Assembly: GCF_013410745.1 (NCBI RefSeq)
Contig: NZ_JACCFY010000001.1
Span: 1,178,001-1,242,000 of the forward strand
Reading direction: 5' to 3'
Source of the DNA: Nesterenkonia xinjiangensis
GTDB lineage: Bacteria > Actinomycetota > Actinomycetes > Actinomycetales > Micrococcaceae
DNA length: 64,000 bases
Shown here piece by piece: positions 50,466 through 59,215 of the stretch. The notes under the pieces were generated by a model. The model searched no databases, was not told the DNA's origin, and saw only the letters and a program-made list of their open reading frames with translations. Every line of letters starts with the position of its first letter. The stretch's first letter is position 1. The position numbers and the translations under genes were made by a program.

Positions 50466-50471
50466 TAGGCT
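50466..50471 (+). promoter_or_regulatory. -10 box of purD-purC, leaderless type
   Basis: TAGGCT ends 8 nt before GTG 50480. It lies only 23 bp from the -10 box of the divergent asparaginase gene, so the two promoters must interlock. Confidence 0.5.
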
Positions 50472-50479
50472 TGACGACC

Positions 50480-52690
50480 GTGAAGGTACTTGTTGTGGGG
50501 CCGGGAGGCCGCGAGCACGCCATTGTCCGAGCACTCCTGCGTGACGACTCCGTCACCGATGTCGAGGCGGCCCCGGGCAACGCCGGGATCGCGCAGGATG
50601 TCCCCTGCCACCCGGTGGACGCCTCCGACGGCGAGGCCGTCGCCCAGCTGGTCACCGACCACGGCTATGACCTCGTCGTCGTCGGCCCGGAGGCTCCGTT
50701 GGCCGCCGGAGTCGCCGACGCCGTCCGCGAGGCCGGGGTGCCGGTCTTCGGCCCTTCCGGCGCGGCCGCCCAGCTGGAGGCCTCGAAGGCCTTCGCCAAA
50801 GAGGTCATGGAGGCCGCTCACGTGCCCACCGCGGGCGCGGTGCACGCCACCGAACTCACCGCCGCCGAGGTCGGCCTGGACCGTTTCGGCGCTCCCTACG
50901 TGGTCAAGGACGACGGCCTGGCCGCCGGGAAGGGCGTGGTGGTCACCTCAGACCGCGACGCCGCCCTCGCCCACGCTCAGGCCTGCTTCGAGGCCGGCGG
51001 ATCCGTGGTGATCGAGGAGTTCCTCGACGGTCCGGAGGTCTCGCTGTTCGTGCTCTCCGACGGCGAGCACCTGGTCCCGCTGAGCCCCGCCCAGGACTTC
51101 AAGCGCATCTTCGACGGCGACGCCGGCCCCAACACGGGCGGCATGGGCGCCTACACGCCGCTGGACTGGCTGACCGGCTACACCGAGACCCACGACGACG
51201 GCGCCACGCGCGACTTCGTGGCCACGGTGATGGACCGCGTCGCCCGCCCCACCGTGGCCGAGATGGCCCGCCGCGGAACCCCATTCGTCGGCGTGCTGTA
51301 CTGCGGCCTGGCCGTGACCTCCCGCGGGGTGCGCGTGGTGGAGTTCAACGTGCGCTTCGGGGACCCCGAGACCCAGGCCGTGCTCGAACGGCTCGCCACC
51401 CCGCTGGGCCGGCTGCTGCTGGACTGCGCCACCGGCTCGCTGGGGGCGGACCGCGAGCTGGACTGGCGTGACGGCTACGCGGTCGACGTCGTCATGGCCG
51501 CCGAGAACTACCCGGACGCCCCGCGCAAGGGCGATGTCATCTCCGGCCTGGACGCCGCGGAGGACCTCGACGGCGTGGCCGTGCTGCACGCCGGCACGGG
51601 CCGGGACGAGCAGGGGCGGCTGCTCTCCGCCGGCGGGCGTGTCCTGGCCGTGGTCGGCACCGGCTCCACGCTGGCCGAGGCCGTGCAGCGCTCCTACGCG
51701 GGCGTGGACCGCATCGGCTGGCAGGGCGCCCAGCACCGCACCGACATCGCCGCCAAGGCTCTGGCCGGGGACATCCGTGTGCACGCCCAGCTGCCCGGCT
51801 GGACCCACGCCGTCTCCGGGAAGGTCCGGGACCTCTACCGCCCCGCCCCCGGCTCCGCCTGGGACGGGCAGGACGTGGTGCTGGTGGTCGCCAGCGACCG
51901 GATCAGCGCCTACGACCACGTGCTCTCCACCCCCATTCCGGACAAGGGCCGCGTGCTCACCCAGCTGAGCCTGTGGTGGTTCGAACGGTTGCGCGAGGCC
52001 GGAGTGGCCACCCATGTGGTCTCCACCGAGGTGCCCCAGGCGGTGGCCGGCCGGGCGATGATCTGCCGCGATCTCCAGATGGTCGAGGCCGAATGCATCG
52101 CCCGCGGCTACCTCACCGGCTCTGGGCTGGCCGAGTACCGTGGATCCGGCACCGTCACCGGCATCCCATTGCCCGAGGGGCTCACCGACGGCTCCCGTCT
52201 CCCGGAGCCGATCTTCACCCCCTCGTCCAAGGCCGAGCAGGGCGGACACGACGTCAACATCAGCTTCGCGGAGCTCTCTGCGTCGGTCGGCGAGGAGCTG
52301 GCCGACCAGCTGCGCGAGGCCACGCTGCGGGTCTACCGCCTGGCCGAGCAGACCTGCCGCGAGGCCGGCGTCGTCCTGGCTGACACCAAGCTGGAGTTCG
52401 GCCACGACCGCGCCACCGGCGAGCTGGTGCTCGGCGACGAGGTGCTGACCCCTGACTCCTCCCGGTTCTGGCCGGCCGAGTCCTGGGAGCCGGGCACGGC
52501 CCAGCCCTCCTTCGACAAGCAGTTCGTGCGGGACTGGCTGACCTCGTCCGCCTCCGGCTGGGAGCGCGGCTCGGGCATCGCCCCGCCGGCGCTGCCCGAG
52601 GACGTCGTCGCCGCCACCCGCGAGCGCTACCTGGACGCCTACCGGCGGATCACCGGCGAGGAGCTGGGGCAGCGGACCTCCGGCGCCTGA
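50480..52690 (+). CDS. purD-purC: Fused GAR synthetase-SAICAR synthetase (PurD-PurC)
   Basis: A 736-aa cytoplasmic protein joining two steps of purine synthesis. Residues 1-~428 are Pur[15 protein letters not shown] at the N-terminus, ATP-grasp blocks [13 protein letters not shown] and [32 protein letters not shown], and the C-terminal [21 protein letters not shown]. After an ~8-residue link comes PurC from about residue 437: [50 protein letters not shown] and [11 protein letters not shown]. The frame is open through the junction (about 51765-51800), with no stop or restart. These are usually separate genes. GTG 50480 has a -10 box 8 nt upstream. purF and purM follow. Confidence 0.93.
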   Translation: MKVLVVGPGGREHAIVRALLRDDSVTDVEAAPGNAGIAQDVPCHPVDASDGEAVAQLVTDHGYDLVVVGPEAPLAAGVADAVREAGVPVFGPSGAAAQLEASKAFAKEVMEAAHVPTAGAVHATELTAAEVGLDRFGAPYVVKDDGLAAGKGVVVTSDRDAALAHAQACFEAGGSVVIEEFLDGPEVSLFVLSDGEHLVPLSPAQDFKRIFDGDAGPNTGGMGAYTPLDWLTGYTETHDDGATRDFVATVMDRVARPTVAEMARRGTPFVGVLYCGLAVTSRGVRVVEFNVRFGDPETQAVLERLATPLGRLLLDCATGSLGADRELDWRDGYAVDVVMAAENYPDAPRKGDVISGLDAAEDLDGVAVLHAGTGRDEQGRLLSAGGRVLAVVGTGSTLAEAVQRSYAGVDRIGWQGAQHRTDIAAKALAGDIRVHAQLPGWTHAVSGKVRDLYRPAPGSAWDGQDVVLVVASDRISAYDHVLSTPIPDKGRVLTQLSLWWFERLREAGVATHVVSTEVPQAVAGRAMICRDLQMVEAECIARGYLTGSGLAEYRGSGTVTGIPLPEGLTDGSRLPEPIFTPSSKAEQGGHDVNISFAELSASVGEELADQLREATLRVYRLAEQTCREAGVVLADTKLEFGHDRATGELVLGDEVLTPDSSRFWPAESWEPGTAQPSFDKQFVRDWLTSSASGWERGSGIAPPALPEDVVAATRERYLDAYRRITGEELGQRTSGA

Positions 52691-52744
52691 GCACGCCGGA
52701 CCGACCGCAGCCCGCGCGCGTTCTTCCGCCCCGTGCAGAGCCAG

Positions 52745-52750
52745 TAGACT
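52745..52750 (+). promoter_or_regulatory. -10 box upstream of small membrane protein and purF, leaderless type
   Basis: TAGACT ends 7 nt before ATG 52758, so purF-purM have a promoter of their own besides read-through from purD-purC. Confidence 0.5.
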
Positions 52751-52757
52751 GGAGTCC

Positions 52758-53072
52758 ATGTCCTCCAGCGAGCAGCACCGTCGGGTGATGGTCCGCCCCA
52801 CACCCCGGCTCGTCCCGTTCCTCGTGGCCGGTGTGGTCGTGGCGTTCGTGGCCGCCGTCGTCGTGGTCCTGGTGTCCGGCTCGGCGGAGGACTACACCGT
52901 GGCCGGGAACATCGGCTATCTGACCTTTGCGCTCTCCCTGCCGGGTCTGGCGCTTGCCGCCCTGTCCTGGCTGCTCCTCGAGCGCCGTTCGCGCCGGCTG
53001 ACTCGCACGTATCGCGCAGTCCCCGCTGACCCCGCCCCCTCCGAGAGGACCGACGAGAATGGCCCGCGCTGA
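52758..53072 (+). CDS. Small two-helix membrane protein upstream of purF
   Basis: A 104-aa protein with two membrane helices (about residues 18-42 and 52-72), a basic loop and a polar tail. No family is recognised. It overlaps purF by 14 bp, so it is translated in the same unit. Confidence 0.65.
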   Translation: MSSSEQHRRVMVRPTPRLVPFLVAGVVVAFVAAVVVVLVSGSAEDYTVAGNIGYLTFALSLPGLALAALSWLLLERRSRRLTRTYRAVPADPAPSERTDENGPR

Positions 53073-54627
53073 CGGTCGCCTGAACTTCAATCTGCTCGAC
53101 GACGACGCCGCCCCGCAGGACGAATGCGGCGTCTTCGGTGTCTGGGCCCCCGGCGAGGAGGTCGCGAAGCTCGCCTACTACGGCCTCTACGCCCTCCAGC
53201 ACCGTGGACAGGAATCGGCCGGCATCGCCGCCTCCGACGGCAGCAGCATCCGCATCTACAAGGACATCGGCCTGGTCTCCCAGGTGTTCGACGAGTCCAC
53301 CCTCACCGCTCTGAACGGCCACATCGCCCTCGGTCACTGCCGCTACTCCACCACCGGAGGCGGGCAGTGGTCCAACGGCCAGCCGACCCTCGGAGAGACC
53401 CCGCACGGCACCGTGGCCCTCGGACACAACGGCAACCTGACCAACTCCGCGGAGCTCTACGACAGGCTCGTGGAGCGCAACGGCGGGGTGACGCCGTCGT
53501 TCGGCGAGCTCGCCCAGGGCAACACCACCGACACCGCGCTGGTGACCGCACTGCTGAAGGACGAGGAGGGCGACAGTCTCGAGGAGCAGGCGATGGCGCT
53601 GCTCCCCACGCTGAAAGGTGCGTTCTGCCTGGTGTTCATGACCGAGAACACCCTCTACGCGGCGCGCGACCCGCAGGGCGTGCGCCCGCTGGTGCTGGGC
53701 CGGCTGGAGCGCGGCTGGGTGGTCGCCTCGGAGCAGTCGGCGCTGGCCACCGTGGGCGCCTCGGTCATCCGTGAGATCGAGCCCGGCGAGTTCATCGCCA
53801 TCGACGCCGACGGCGTCCGTTCCCAGCGATTCGCCGCTGAGAAGCCGGCCCGTTGCGTCTTCGAGTACGTCTACCTGGCCCGGCCGGACGCCAACATCAA
53901 CGGCCGCTCGGTCTATGAGTCCCGGGTCGAGATGGGACGCCAGCTGGCCCGGGAGGACACCCACGACGCCGAGATCGTCATCCCGGTGCCGGAGTCCGGG
54001 ACGCCGGCCGCGGTGGGATACGCCGAGGCCTCCGGCCTGCCCTTCGCCCAGGGCTTCATCAAGAACGCCTATGTCGGACGCACCTTCATCCAGCCCTCAC
54101 AGACGCTGCGCCAGCTGGGCATCCGGCTGAAGCTCAACGTGCAGGAGCATGTGGTGCGGGACAAGCGGGTGGTGGTGGTGGACGATTCGATCGTGCGCGG
54201 CAACACGCAGCGGGCGATCGTGCGCATGCTCAAGGAGGCGGGCGCGAAGGAGGTCCATGTGAAGATCTCCTCCCCGCCGATCAAATGGCCGTGCTTCTAC
54301 GGGATCGACTTCGCCACCCGGGCAGAGCTGATCGCCAACGGAGCCAGCATGGACGAGATCCGGCAGGCCGTGGGGGCCGACTCGCTGTCCTACATCTCGG
54401 AGGCGGGCATGATCGCCGCCACCGAGCAGCCCCGCTCCACGCTGTGCACCGCCTGCTTCTCGGGCGAGTATCCGATCGAGCTGCCGCCGTCGAACCGTCG
54501 CGGCAAGCTGCTGCTAGAGCAGCCGGAGCTGCCGGGCATGGACCCCTCCGCAGCCTCTGCGTGCGAGCCGGGTCCGGATGCAGAGTTCGACATCGACGAC
54601 CAGTCCCTTGCGGAGGCCACTTCATGA
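53059..54627 (+). CDS. purF: Amidophosphoribosyltransferase
   Basis: A 522-aa enzyme for the first committed step of purine synthesis, making phosphoribosylamine from PRPP and glutamine. Cys23 in DECGVFGVW becomes the N-terminal nucleophile after removal of a 22-residue propeptide. The PRPP-binding loop is VVVVDDSIVRGNT. Cysteines in PARCVFEY, KWPCFYG and STLCTACFSG match the 4Fe-4S ligands of the Bacillus-type enzyme, so it is probably oxygen-sensitive and feedback-regulated. GAGAGGA lies before the ATG. Its stop overlaps purM. Confidence 0.95.
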   Translation: MARADGRLNFNLLDDDAAPQDECGVFGVWAPGEEVAKLAYYGLYALQHRGQESAGIAASDGSSIRIYKDIGLVSQVFDESTLTALNGHIALGHCRYSTTGGGQWSNGQPTLGETPHGTVALGHNGNLTNSAELYDRLVERNGGVTPSFGELAQGNTTDTALVTALLKDEEGDSLEEQAMALLPTLKGAFCLVFMTENTLYAARDPQGVRPLVLGRLERGWVVASEQSALATVGASVIREIEPGEFIAIDADGVRSQRFAAEKPARCVFEYVYLARPDANINGRSVYESRVEMGRQLAREDTHDAEIVIPVPESGTPAAVGYAEASGLPFAQGFIKNAYVGRTFIQPSQTLRQLGIRLKLNVQEHVVRDKRVVVVDDSIVRGNTQRAIVRMLKEAGAKEVHVKISSPPIKWPCFYGIDFATRAELIANGASMDEIRQAVGADSLSYISEAGMIAATEQPRSTLCTACFSGEYPIELPPSNRRGKLLLEQPELPGMDPSAASACEPGPDAEFDIDDQSLAEATS

Positions 54628-55781
54628 CCGATCAGCCGGCACCGATCACCTATGCATCCTCCGGGGTCGACGTCGAGGCGGGAGACCGCGCCGTCGAGCT
54701 GATGAAGGCTCATATCGAGGCGACACACACGCCCGCCGTGATGGGCGGCGTCGGCGGTTTCGCGGGACTCTACGACGCGTCGGCGCTGAAGGCGCTGCCG
54801 CGGCCGCTGCTGGCCACCTCCACCGACGGGGTGGGCACCAAGGTCGCGATCGCCCAGGCGATGGACGTCCACGACACGATCGGCTTCGACCTGGTCGGCA
54901 TGGTGGTCGACGACATCGTGGTCATGGGTGCCGAGCCGCTGTTCATGACCGACTACATCGCCACCGGCAAGGTGGAGCCGGCGCGCATCGCCGCCGTGGT
55001 CTCCGGGATCGCGAAGGCCTGTGCGGAGGCCGGCACCGCGCTGGTGGGCGGGGAGACCGCTGAGCATCCGGGCCTGCTGGCCGAGGATGAGTACGACGTC
55101 GCCGGGGCCGCCACCGGCGTGGTGGACGCCTCTGCAGTGCTGGGCCCGGAGCGGGTCCGCGCCGGAGACGTGGTGATCGGCATGGCCTCCTCTGGCATCC
55201 ATTCCAACGGATACTCTCTGGTGCGCCGCGTGGTGTCCTCAGCCGGCTGGGGCTACGAGCGCGAGGTGCCCGAGTTCGGACGCACGCTGGGCGAGGAGCT
55301 GCTGGAGCCGACCCGCCTGTACACCACGCCCTGCCTGGACCTGGTGAAGGCGCTCAACGGCGACCCGGCTCAGGGCGAGCTGCCCGCGGACCTGCCGGTG
55401 CGCGGGTTCAGCCACGTCACCGGTGGCGGCCTGGCCGCGAACCTGGCCCGGGTGCTGCCGGCCGGCCTGATGGCGACGGTGGAGCGCTCCACCTGGTCCT
55501 GGCCGGCCGTGTTCTCCGTGGTGGCCGAGCTGGGGCGCGTGCCCCAGGCGGACTTGGAGCGCACCCTGAACCTGGGTGTGGGGATGGTGACCGTGGTGGC
55601 CCCGGAGAAGGCCGTCGAGGCCCTCACGCAGCTGAGCGCCTCGGGCCAGACGGCCTGGGTGATGGGCGAGGTCACCGAGTACTCCCCCGAGGACGTCGCT
55701 GGTGCCGGCGAGGACTTCGTCCAGGGCGCCAAGGGCGTCGACGGCGGCGGCGTGCTGCTCACCGGCGCCTACGCCTCCTGA
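54624..55781 (+). CDS. purM: Phosphoribosylformylglycinamidine cyclo-ligase (AIR synthetase)
   Basis: A 385-aa ATP-dependent enzyme that closes the imidazole ring. TYASSGVDVEAGDRAVELMK is the family start, and LLATSTDGVGTKVAIAQAM, GFDLVGMVVDDIVVMGAEP, GGETAEHPG and ASSGIHSNGYSLVR are diagnostic. ATG 54624 overlaps the purF stop (ATGA), so the larger open frame upstream is an artefact. It ends the purine unit before a long hairpin. Confidence 0.95.
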   Translation: MTDQPAPITYASSGVDVEAGDRAVELMKAHIEATHTPAVMGGVGGFAGLYDASALKALPRPLLATSTDGVGTKVAIAQAMDVHDTIGFDLVGMVVDDIVVMGAEPLFMTDYIATGKVEPARIAAVVSGIAKACAEAGTALVGGETAEHPGLLAEDEYDVAGAATGVVDASAVLGPERVRAGDVVIGMASSGIHSNGYSLVRRVVSSAGWGYEREVPEFGRTLGEELLEPTRLYTTPCLDLVKALNGDPAQGELPADLPVRGFSHVTGGGLAANLARVLPAGLMATVERSTWSWPAVFSVVAELGRVPQADLERTLNLGVGMVTVVAPEKAVEALTQLSASGQTAWVMGEVTEYSPEDVAGAGEDFVQGAKGVDGGGVLLTGAYAS

Positions 55782-55797
55782 TCACCCCCCACCCCCC

Positions 55798-55870
55798 ATC
55801 GAGTGGGGGAATCCACGACAGCTAAGCCGCTCGTGAGGCGATTTAGCTGTAGTGGATTCCCCCACTCGAT
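55798..55870. terminator. Long inverted repeat between convergent genes, family with 57993
   Basis: Arms 55798-55825 and 55843-55870 match at 27 of 28 positions. Stem and loop resemble the hairpin at 57993-58067: both begin CGAGTGGGGGA and carry CGC-Y-CRTGAGG in the loop. It lies 16 bp after purM and 5 bp before the end of the convergent gene. Confidence 0.75.
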
Positions 55871-55875
55871 GCGTG

Positions 55876-56331
55876 TCAGCGGGACTGGCCCGCCGTAAAC
55901 CTCGCGACGCGCTCCTGGGCCTCGAGGCGGCGGGCCTCGGCGAGACGCTCGTAGACGCCGTCGTCGACGTTGCCCCGGTAGACCGCGTAGAACACCAGGG
56001 TCAGGACGTAGAACACCGTGACACCCGGCAAGGACAACCAGCGATCCCAGCCGTCGAGGGGCCCGCTGGTGGCGCGGCTCAGGAACGCGATGAGCTGCGC
56101 CGAGGCGATGAACAGACACGCCCCCACCTGAAACTTCACCTGTCCCGGTGAGACCGCGGCCGTGCCCAGGCCCCACCGGCGCCAGCCGCTCAGCCCGAGC
56201 CGGGCGGCGTCGTGCTCGGAGAGCCGGTGCCGCACCTCCTGCGGGGTCAGACGGGCCCCGGTGTGATTCAGTTCGACCATGACCAACCTCTCCCCGTCGT
56301 CGACGACGCCGACCCTCGCCGTGGGATCCAT
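55876..56331 (-). CDS. Two-helix membrane protein of unknown function
   Basis: A 151-aa protein. The N-terminal ~50 residues (LVMVELNHTGARLTPQEVRHRLSEHDAARLGLSGWRRW) are a small soluble domain, followed by two membrane helices (KFQVGACLFIASAQLIAFL and VTVFYVLTLVFYAVY) and a charged C-terminus. AAGGGC lies before ATG 56331. A TAGGCT box at 56359-56354 fits a 20-nt leader. No family is recognised. Confidence 0.65.
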   Translation of the reverse strand: MDPTARVGVVDDGERLVMVELNHTGARLTPQEVRHRLSEHDAARLGLSGWRRWGLGTAAVSPGQVKFQVGACLFIASAQLIAFLSRATSGPLDGWDRWLSLPGVTVFYVLTLVFYAVYRGNVDDGVYERLAEARRLEAQERVARFTAGQSR

Positions 56332-56353
56332 GGCGCCCTTGCTGTCACGCGTC

Positions 56354-56359
56354 AGCCTA
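56354..56359 (-). promoter_or_regulatory. -10 box candidate of membrane protein gene
   Basis: TAGGCT on the minus strand lies 22 nt before ATG 56331. Confidence 0.4.
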
Positions 56360-56536
56360 TCGGTGAGGGCAGGTCATGACCAGGGGTCGCCCTCATCGCC
56401 CTCGCCGCACCGTGGACTTCCTCCCGCGTGAGGCCTAAAGTGACATGCACCACGTCACCTGCGGCCTGCTCGGCAGCCTCGCCGCTCGACAGCGCCACGC
56501 CGGTGACCGCCGCATCCCGAGGCGCAGGAGGGCGAC

Positions 56537-57952
56537 ATGAGTGACACCCGGCAGATCCCCGAGTCATTCCACACCGGCCAGGCCCTTCTCCTCGCCTCCG
56601 TGGCAGCGCTGGGCGGCTTCCTGTTCGGATTCGACACAGCGGTTGTCAACGGGACGGTCACCGCGGTCCGTGAGGGATTCGGACTCAGCGCCGGGTTGAC
56701 CGGCTTCGTGGTGTCCTCGGCCCTGCTGGGCTGCGTGGTGGGCGCGTTCACCGCAGGCCGCCTGGCGGATCGCATCGGCCGCGTCCGGGTCATGCTGATC
56801 GCCGCCTCGCTGTTCCTGGTCAGTGCGGTCGGCTGCACCTTCGCCGTCGGCGCCGCAGACCTGATCGTCTGGCGGGTCATCGGCGGCCTCGGCGTCGGCA
56901 CCGCCTCGGTGATCGCCCCCGCCTACATTGCCGAGATCTCCCCGGCGCAGATCCGTGGCCGCCTCGGCTCCATGCAGCAGCTGGCCATCGTCACCGGGAT
57001 CTTTGTGGCCCTGCTGTGCAACGCGTGGCTCGCCGGGCTCTCCGGAGGAGCCGCGGAGCAGCTATGGTTCGGGCTGGAGACCTGGCGCTGGATGTTCTTC
57101 GCCGAGGTGGTGCCGGCGCTGGCCTACGGCGCGTTCGCCCTGATGATCCCCGAGTCGCCGCGATTCCTCGTGAAGAAGGGTTCACCGGCCAAGGCGCGCG
57201 AAGTCCTCAGCCGGGTGCTCGAGACCGGCATCGACCAGCGGATCGAGGAGATCCGACAGTCCCTGGGCACCGAGGCCCGCACCCGCCTGAAGCACCTGCG
57301 CGGCCCGGCACTCGGTCTCCTGCCGATCGTCTGGGTGGGCATCCTGCTCTCCACGTTCCAGCAGTTCGTGGGCATCAACGTGATCTTCTACTACTCCTCC
57401 ACCCTGTGGCAGGCGGTCGGCTTCACCGAAGCCGATGCGCTCGCACAGACCGTCATCACCGGCGTGACCAACATCGTGGTCACCATCATCGCGATCGCCC
57501 TGGTGGACAAGATCGGTCGTCGTCGGCTGCTGATGATCGGCTCCACCGGCATGACGCTCACCCTGGGCCTGCTGGCATGGATCTTCGCCACCGCTCCGGT
57601 GGTGGAGGCAGCCGACGGAACGCTCACCCCGCAGCTGACCGACACCGGCGGAGTCGTGGCCCTGCTGGCCGCCAACGGGTTCGTGGTCTTCTTCGGCATG
57701 TCCTGGGGCCCGGCGGTGTGGGTGCTGCTGGGCGAGATGTTCAACAACCGGATCCGCGCCACTGCGCTCGGCATCGCCGCGGCCGCCCAGTGGATGGCCA
57801 ACTTCACCATCTCCACCACCTTCCCAGCCCTAGCTGACATGAGCCTCGGCGTCGCCTACGGCTTCTACACCACCTGTGCGGCGATCTCCCTGTTCTTCGT
57901 CATCAGGTTCGTCCCGGAGACCAAGGGCAAGCAGCTCGAAGACATGGAGTAG
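56537..57952 (+). CDS. Sugar porter-family MFS transporter
   Basis: A 471-aa protein with 12 membrane helices of the XylE/GLUT type. Motifs: GFLFGFDTAVVNG in helix 1, GRLADRIGRVRV after helix 2, PAYIAEISPAQIRGRLGSMQQL, PESPRFLVKKG after helix 6, QQFVGINVIFYYSS in helix 7, DKIGRRRLL, and PETKGKQLEDME at the end. It is probably a proton symporter for a hexose or pentose; the substrate is unknown. AGGAGGG lies upstream of the ATG. A second copy of its last ~23 bp occurs downstream at 58090. Confidence 0.92.
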   Translation: MSDTRQIPESFHTGQALLLASVAALGGFLFGFDTAVVNGTVTAVREGFGLSAGLTGFVVSSALLGCVVGAFTAGRLADRIGRVRVMLIAASLFLVSAVGCTFAVGAADLIVWRVIGGLGVGTASVIAPAYIAEISPAQIRGRLGSMQQLAIVTGIFVALLCNAWLAGLSGGAAEQLWFGLETWRWMFFAEVVPALAYGAFALMIPESPRFLVKKGSPAKAREVLSRVLETGIDQRIEEIRQSLGTEARTRLKHLRGPALGLLPIVWVGILLSTFQQFVGINVIFYYSSTLWQAVGFTEADALAQTVITGVTNIVVTIIAIALVDKIGRRRLLMIGSTGMTLTLGLLAWIFATAPVVEAADGTLTPQLTDTGGVVALLAANGFVVFFGMSWGPAVWVLLGEMFNNRIRATALGIAAAAQWMANFTISTTFPALADMSLGVAYGFYTTCAAISLFFVIRFVPETKGKQLEDME

Positions 57953-58112
57953 CTCGTGCACCCAAACACCCCTCGAGCGCGCCTCAGCCACCCGTCGAGT
58001 GGGGGATTCCGCTACGGCTAACTCGCCCATGAGGACTGTTAGCCGTAGCGGAATCCCCCACTCGACGCATATCGGGGTGCCGCCTGAGCAGGGCAAGCAG
58101 CTCGAGGACATG
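57924..58112 (+). repeat. 23-bp direct repeats flanking the 57993 hairpin
   Basis: The end of the sugar porter gene (57924-57946, encoding GKQLEDM) recurs at 58090-58112 with 22 of 23 bases identical, again followed by an in-frame stop. The hairpin at 57993-58067 lies between the copies. This may be the scar of a tandem duplication or of an insertion. Confidence 0.7.
57993..58067. terminator. Perfect 30-bp inverted repeat after sugar porter gene
   Basis: Arms 57993-58022 and 58038-58067 are perfectly complementary over 30 bp around a 15-nt loop. It shares its outer stem and loop core with the hairpin at 55798-55870. There is no T-run. Termination is the likely role, but a small mobile palindrome is also possible. 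Confidence 0.75.
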
Positions 58113-58167
58113 ACGTGAGGCGCTGAGGCGGCGCAGGACGACGGGGGGCTGACCTGAGGACGGCACC

Positions 58168-58455
58168 ATGGCGCCCTGGGCGGTGATCGACGTCGCCAGC
58201 GGCACCCGGTCGGGATGACCACGTTCATGCACATCGACGCCCGCACTCCGCGCCTCGAGATCGGCTCCACCTGGCTGCTCTGCGCCGGACCCAACGCACC
58301 GGCGTCAACGCGCCTATGAAGCGCCTCCTGCTGGCCCGGGTCTTCGAGGATCTGGGGCGCCTGGCGGTGGAGTTCCGGACGCACTTCCACAATCGTCAGT
58401 CGCGTGCCGCCCTCGAACGCCTCGGGGCGAAGCAGGACGGGTGCTGCACCAGCCG
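58168..58455 (+). pseudogene. Broken GNAT (RimJ/RimL-type) acetyltransferase
   Basis: Three frames carry successive pieces of one protein: PWAVIDVASGTRSG from about 58177, then GMTTFMHIDARTPRLEIGSTWL from about 58212, then RTGVNAPMKRLLLARVFEDL and VEFRTHFHNRQSRAALERLG from about 58293. Together they follow the usual GNAT order, including the Q/R-x-x-G-like turn and the NxxSxxxxxxLG helix. At least two frameshifts separate them. The N-terminal third is missing, and the end runs into the convergent exporter gene. The gene is dead; it is not a single ORF in any frame. Confidence 0.8.
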
Positions 58456-58457
58456 GA

Positions 58458-59069
58458 TCAGCCGAGGATCGACTCCACGGTGTCCACCGCGGCGGGCACC
58501 AGGGAGACCACCAGCAGACCCGCCATGACCAGGTTGAACATCCGCAGATGCGCCGGCTTGGAGATCAGCCGCCCCGCACCGACACCCATCAGCGTCCAGG
58601 TCACGGTGCAGGGGGTGCCGAAGATCAGGAACACCGCGCCGATCACCAGCACTTCGACGGTGAAGGACTCCCAGTGCCCCGTATAGGCGGCGATCGCGCC
58701 CACCGCCATCGTCCAGGCCTTGGGGTTGACGAACTGGAACAGCGCCAGCTGCAGGAACGACGGCGGCCGGGCACCGTGGCGCACGGACAGGTCCGTGGGC
58801 CCGGAGGCGATCTTCCACGCCAGGTACAGCAGGTAGGCGATGCCGATCGGACGCAGCACGTCGAGGATCACCGGCCACTGCGCCAGCGCCTGCCCCAGCC
58901 CGAGTCCGACGAGCACCACCATCACCGGGAAGCCGATGTTCACGCCGACGATCGCCGGTACTGTGCGGCGCAGGCCGTAGGTCGCGCCGGAGGCCATGGC
59001 GATCGTGTTGTTCGGTCCGGGAGTCCCCGCCGTCGCCAGGGCGAAGAGGATCAGGGAGAGGATGGTCAC
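58458..59069 (-). CDS. LysE/RhtB-family exporter
   Basis: A 203-aa membrane protein with about six helices. The hallmark TAGTPGPNNTIAMASGATYG lies at the N-terminus (ATxGPNN), with QFVNPKAWTMAVG in the middle. The family exports amino acids or related compounds. GTG 59069 was chosen because the family starts there and TAGGCT lies 7 nt upstream; an ATG 36 codons earlier would add an unrelated extension. It diverges from the FemX-like gene. Confidence 0.88.
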   Translation of the reverse strand: MTILSLILFALATAGTPGPNNTIAMASGATYGLRRTVPAIVGVNIGFPVMVVLVGLGLGQALAQWPVILDVLRPIGIAYLLYLAWKIASGPTDLSVRHGARPPSFLQLALFQFVNPKAWTMAVGAIAAYTGHWESFTVEVLVIGAVFLIFGTPCTVTWTLMGVGAGRLISKPAHLRMFNLVMAGLLVVSLVPAAVDTVESILG

Positions 59070-59076
59070 CCGGACG

Positions 59077-59082
59077 AGCCTA
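59077..59082 (-). promoter_or_regulatory. -10 box of LysE-family gene, leaderless type
   Basis: TAGGCT on the minus strand ends 7 nt before GTG 59069. Confidence 0.55.
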
Positions 59083-59202
59083 GCGCGCGCCGTGCCGACG
59101 ATGCCGCGCGTGCCGCCGACGCCCGGATTCTGAGACTCCGTGCGGGGTCCCGGATCCCTCGCACCACCTGCCGTCATCCCCGAAGGGCTGCGGTGCGGCC
59201 GG

Positions 59203-59208
59203 TATCAT
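59203..59208 (+). promoter_or_regulatory. -10 box of FemX-like gene, leaderless type
   Basis: TATCAT ends 7 nt before GTG 59216. Confidence 0.5.
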
Positions 59209-59215
59209 CAGGGAA

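Noticed and set aside
50948-52801. A 617-codon minus-strand frame opposite purD-purC
   Set aside because: Antisense shadow of a fully recognisable fused enzyme.
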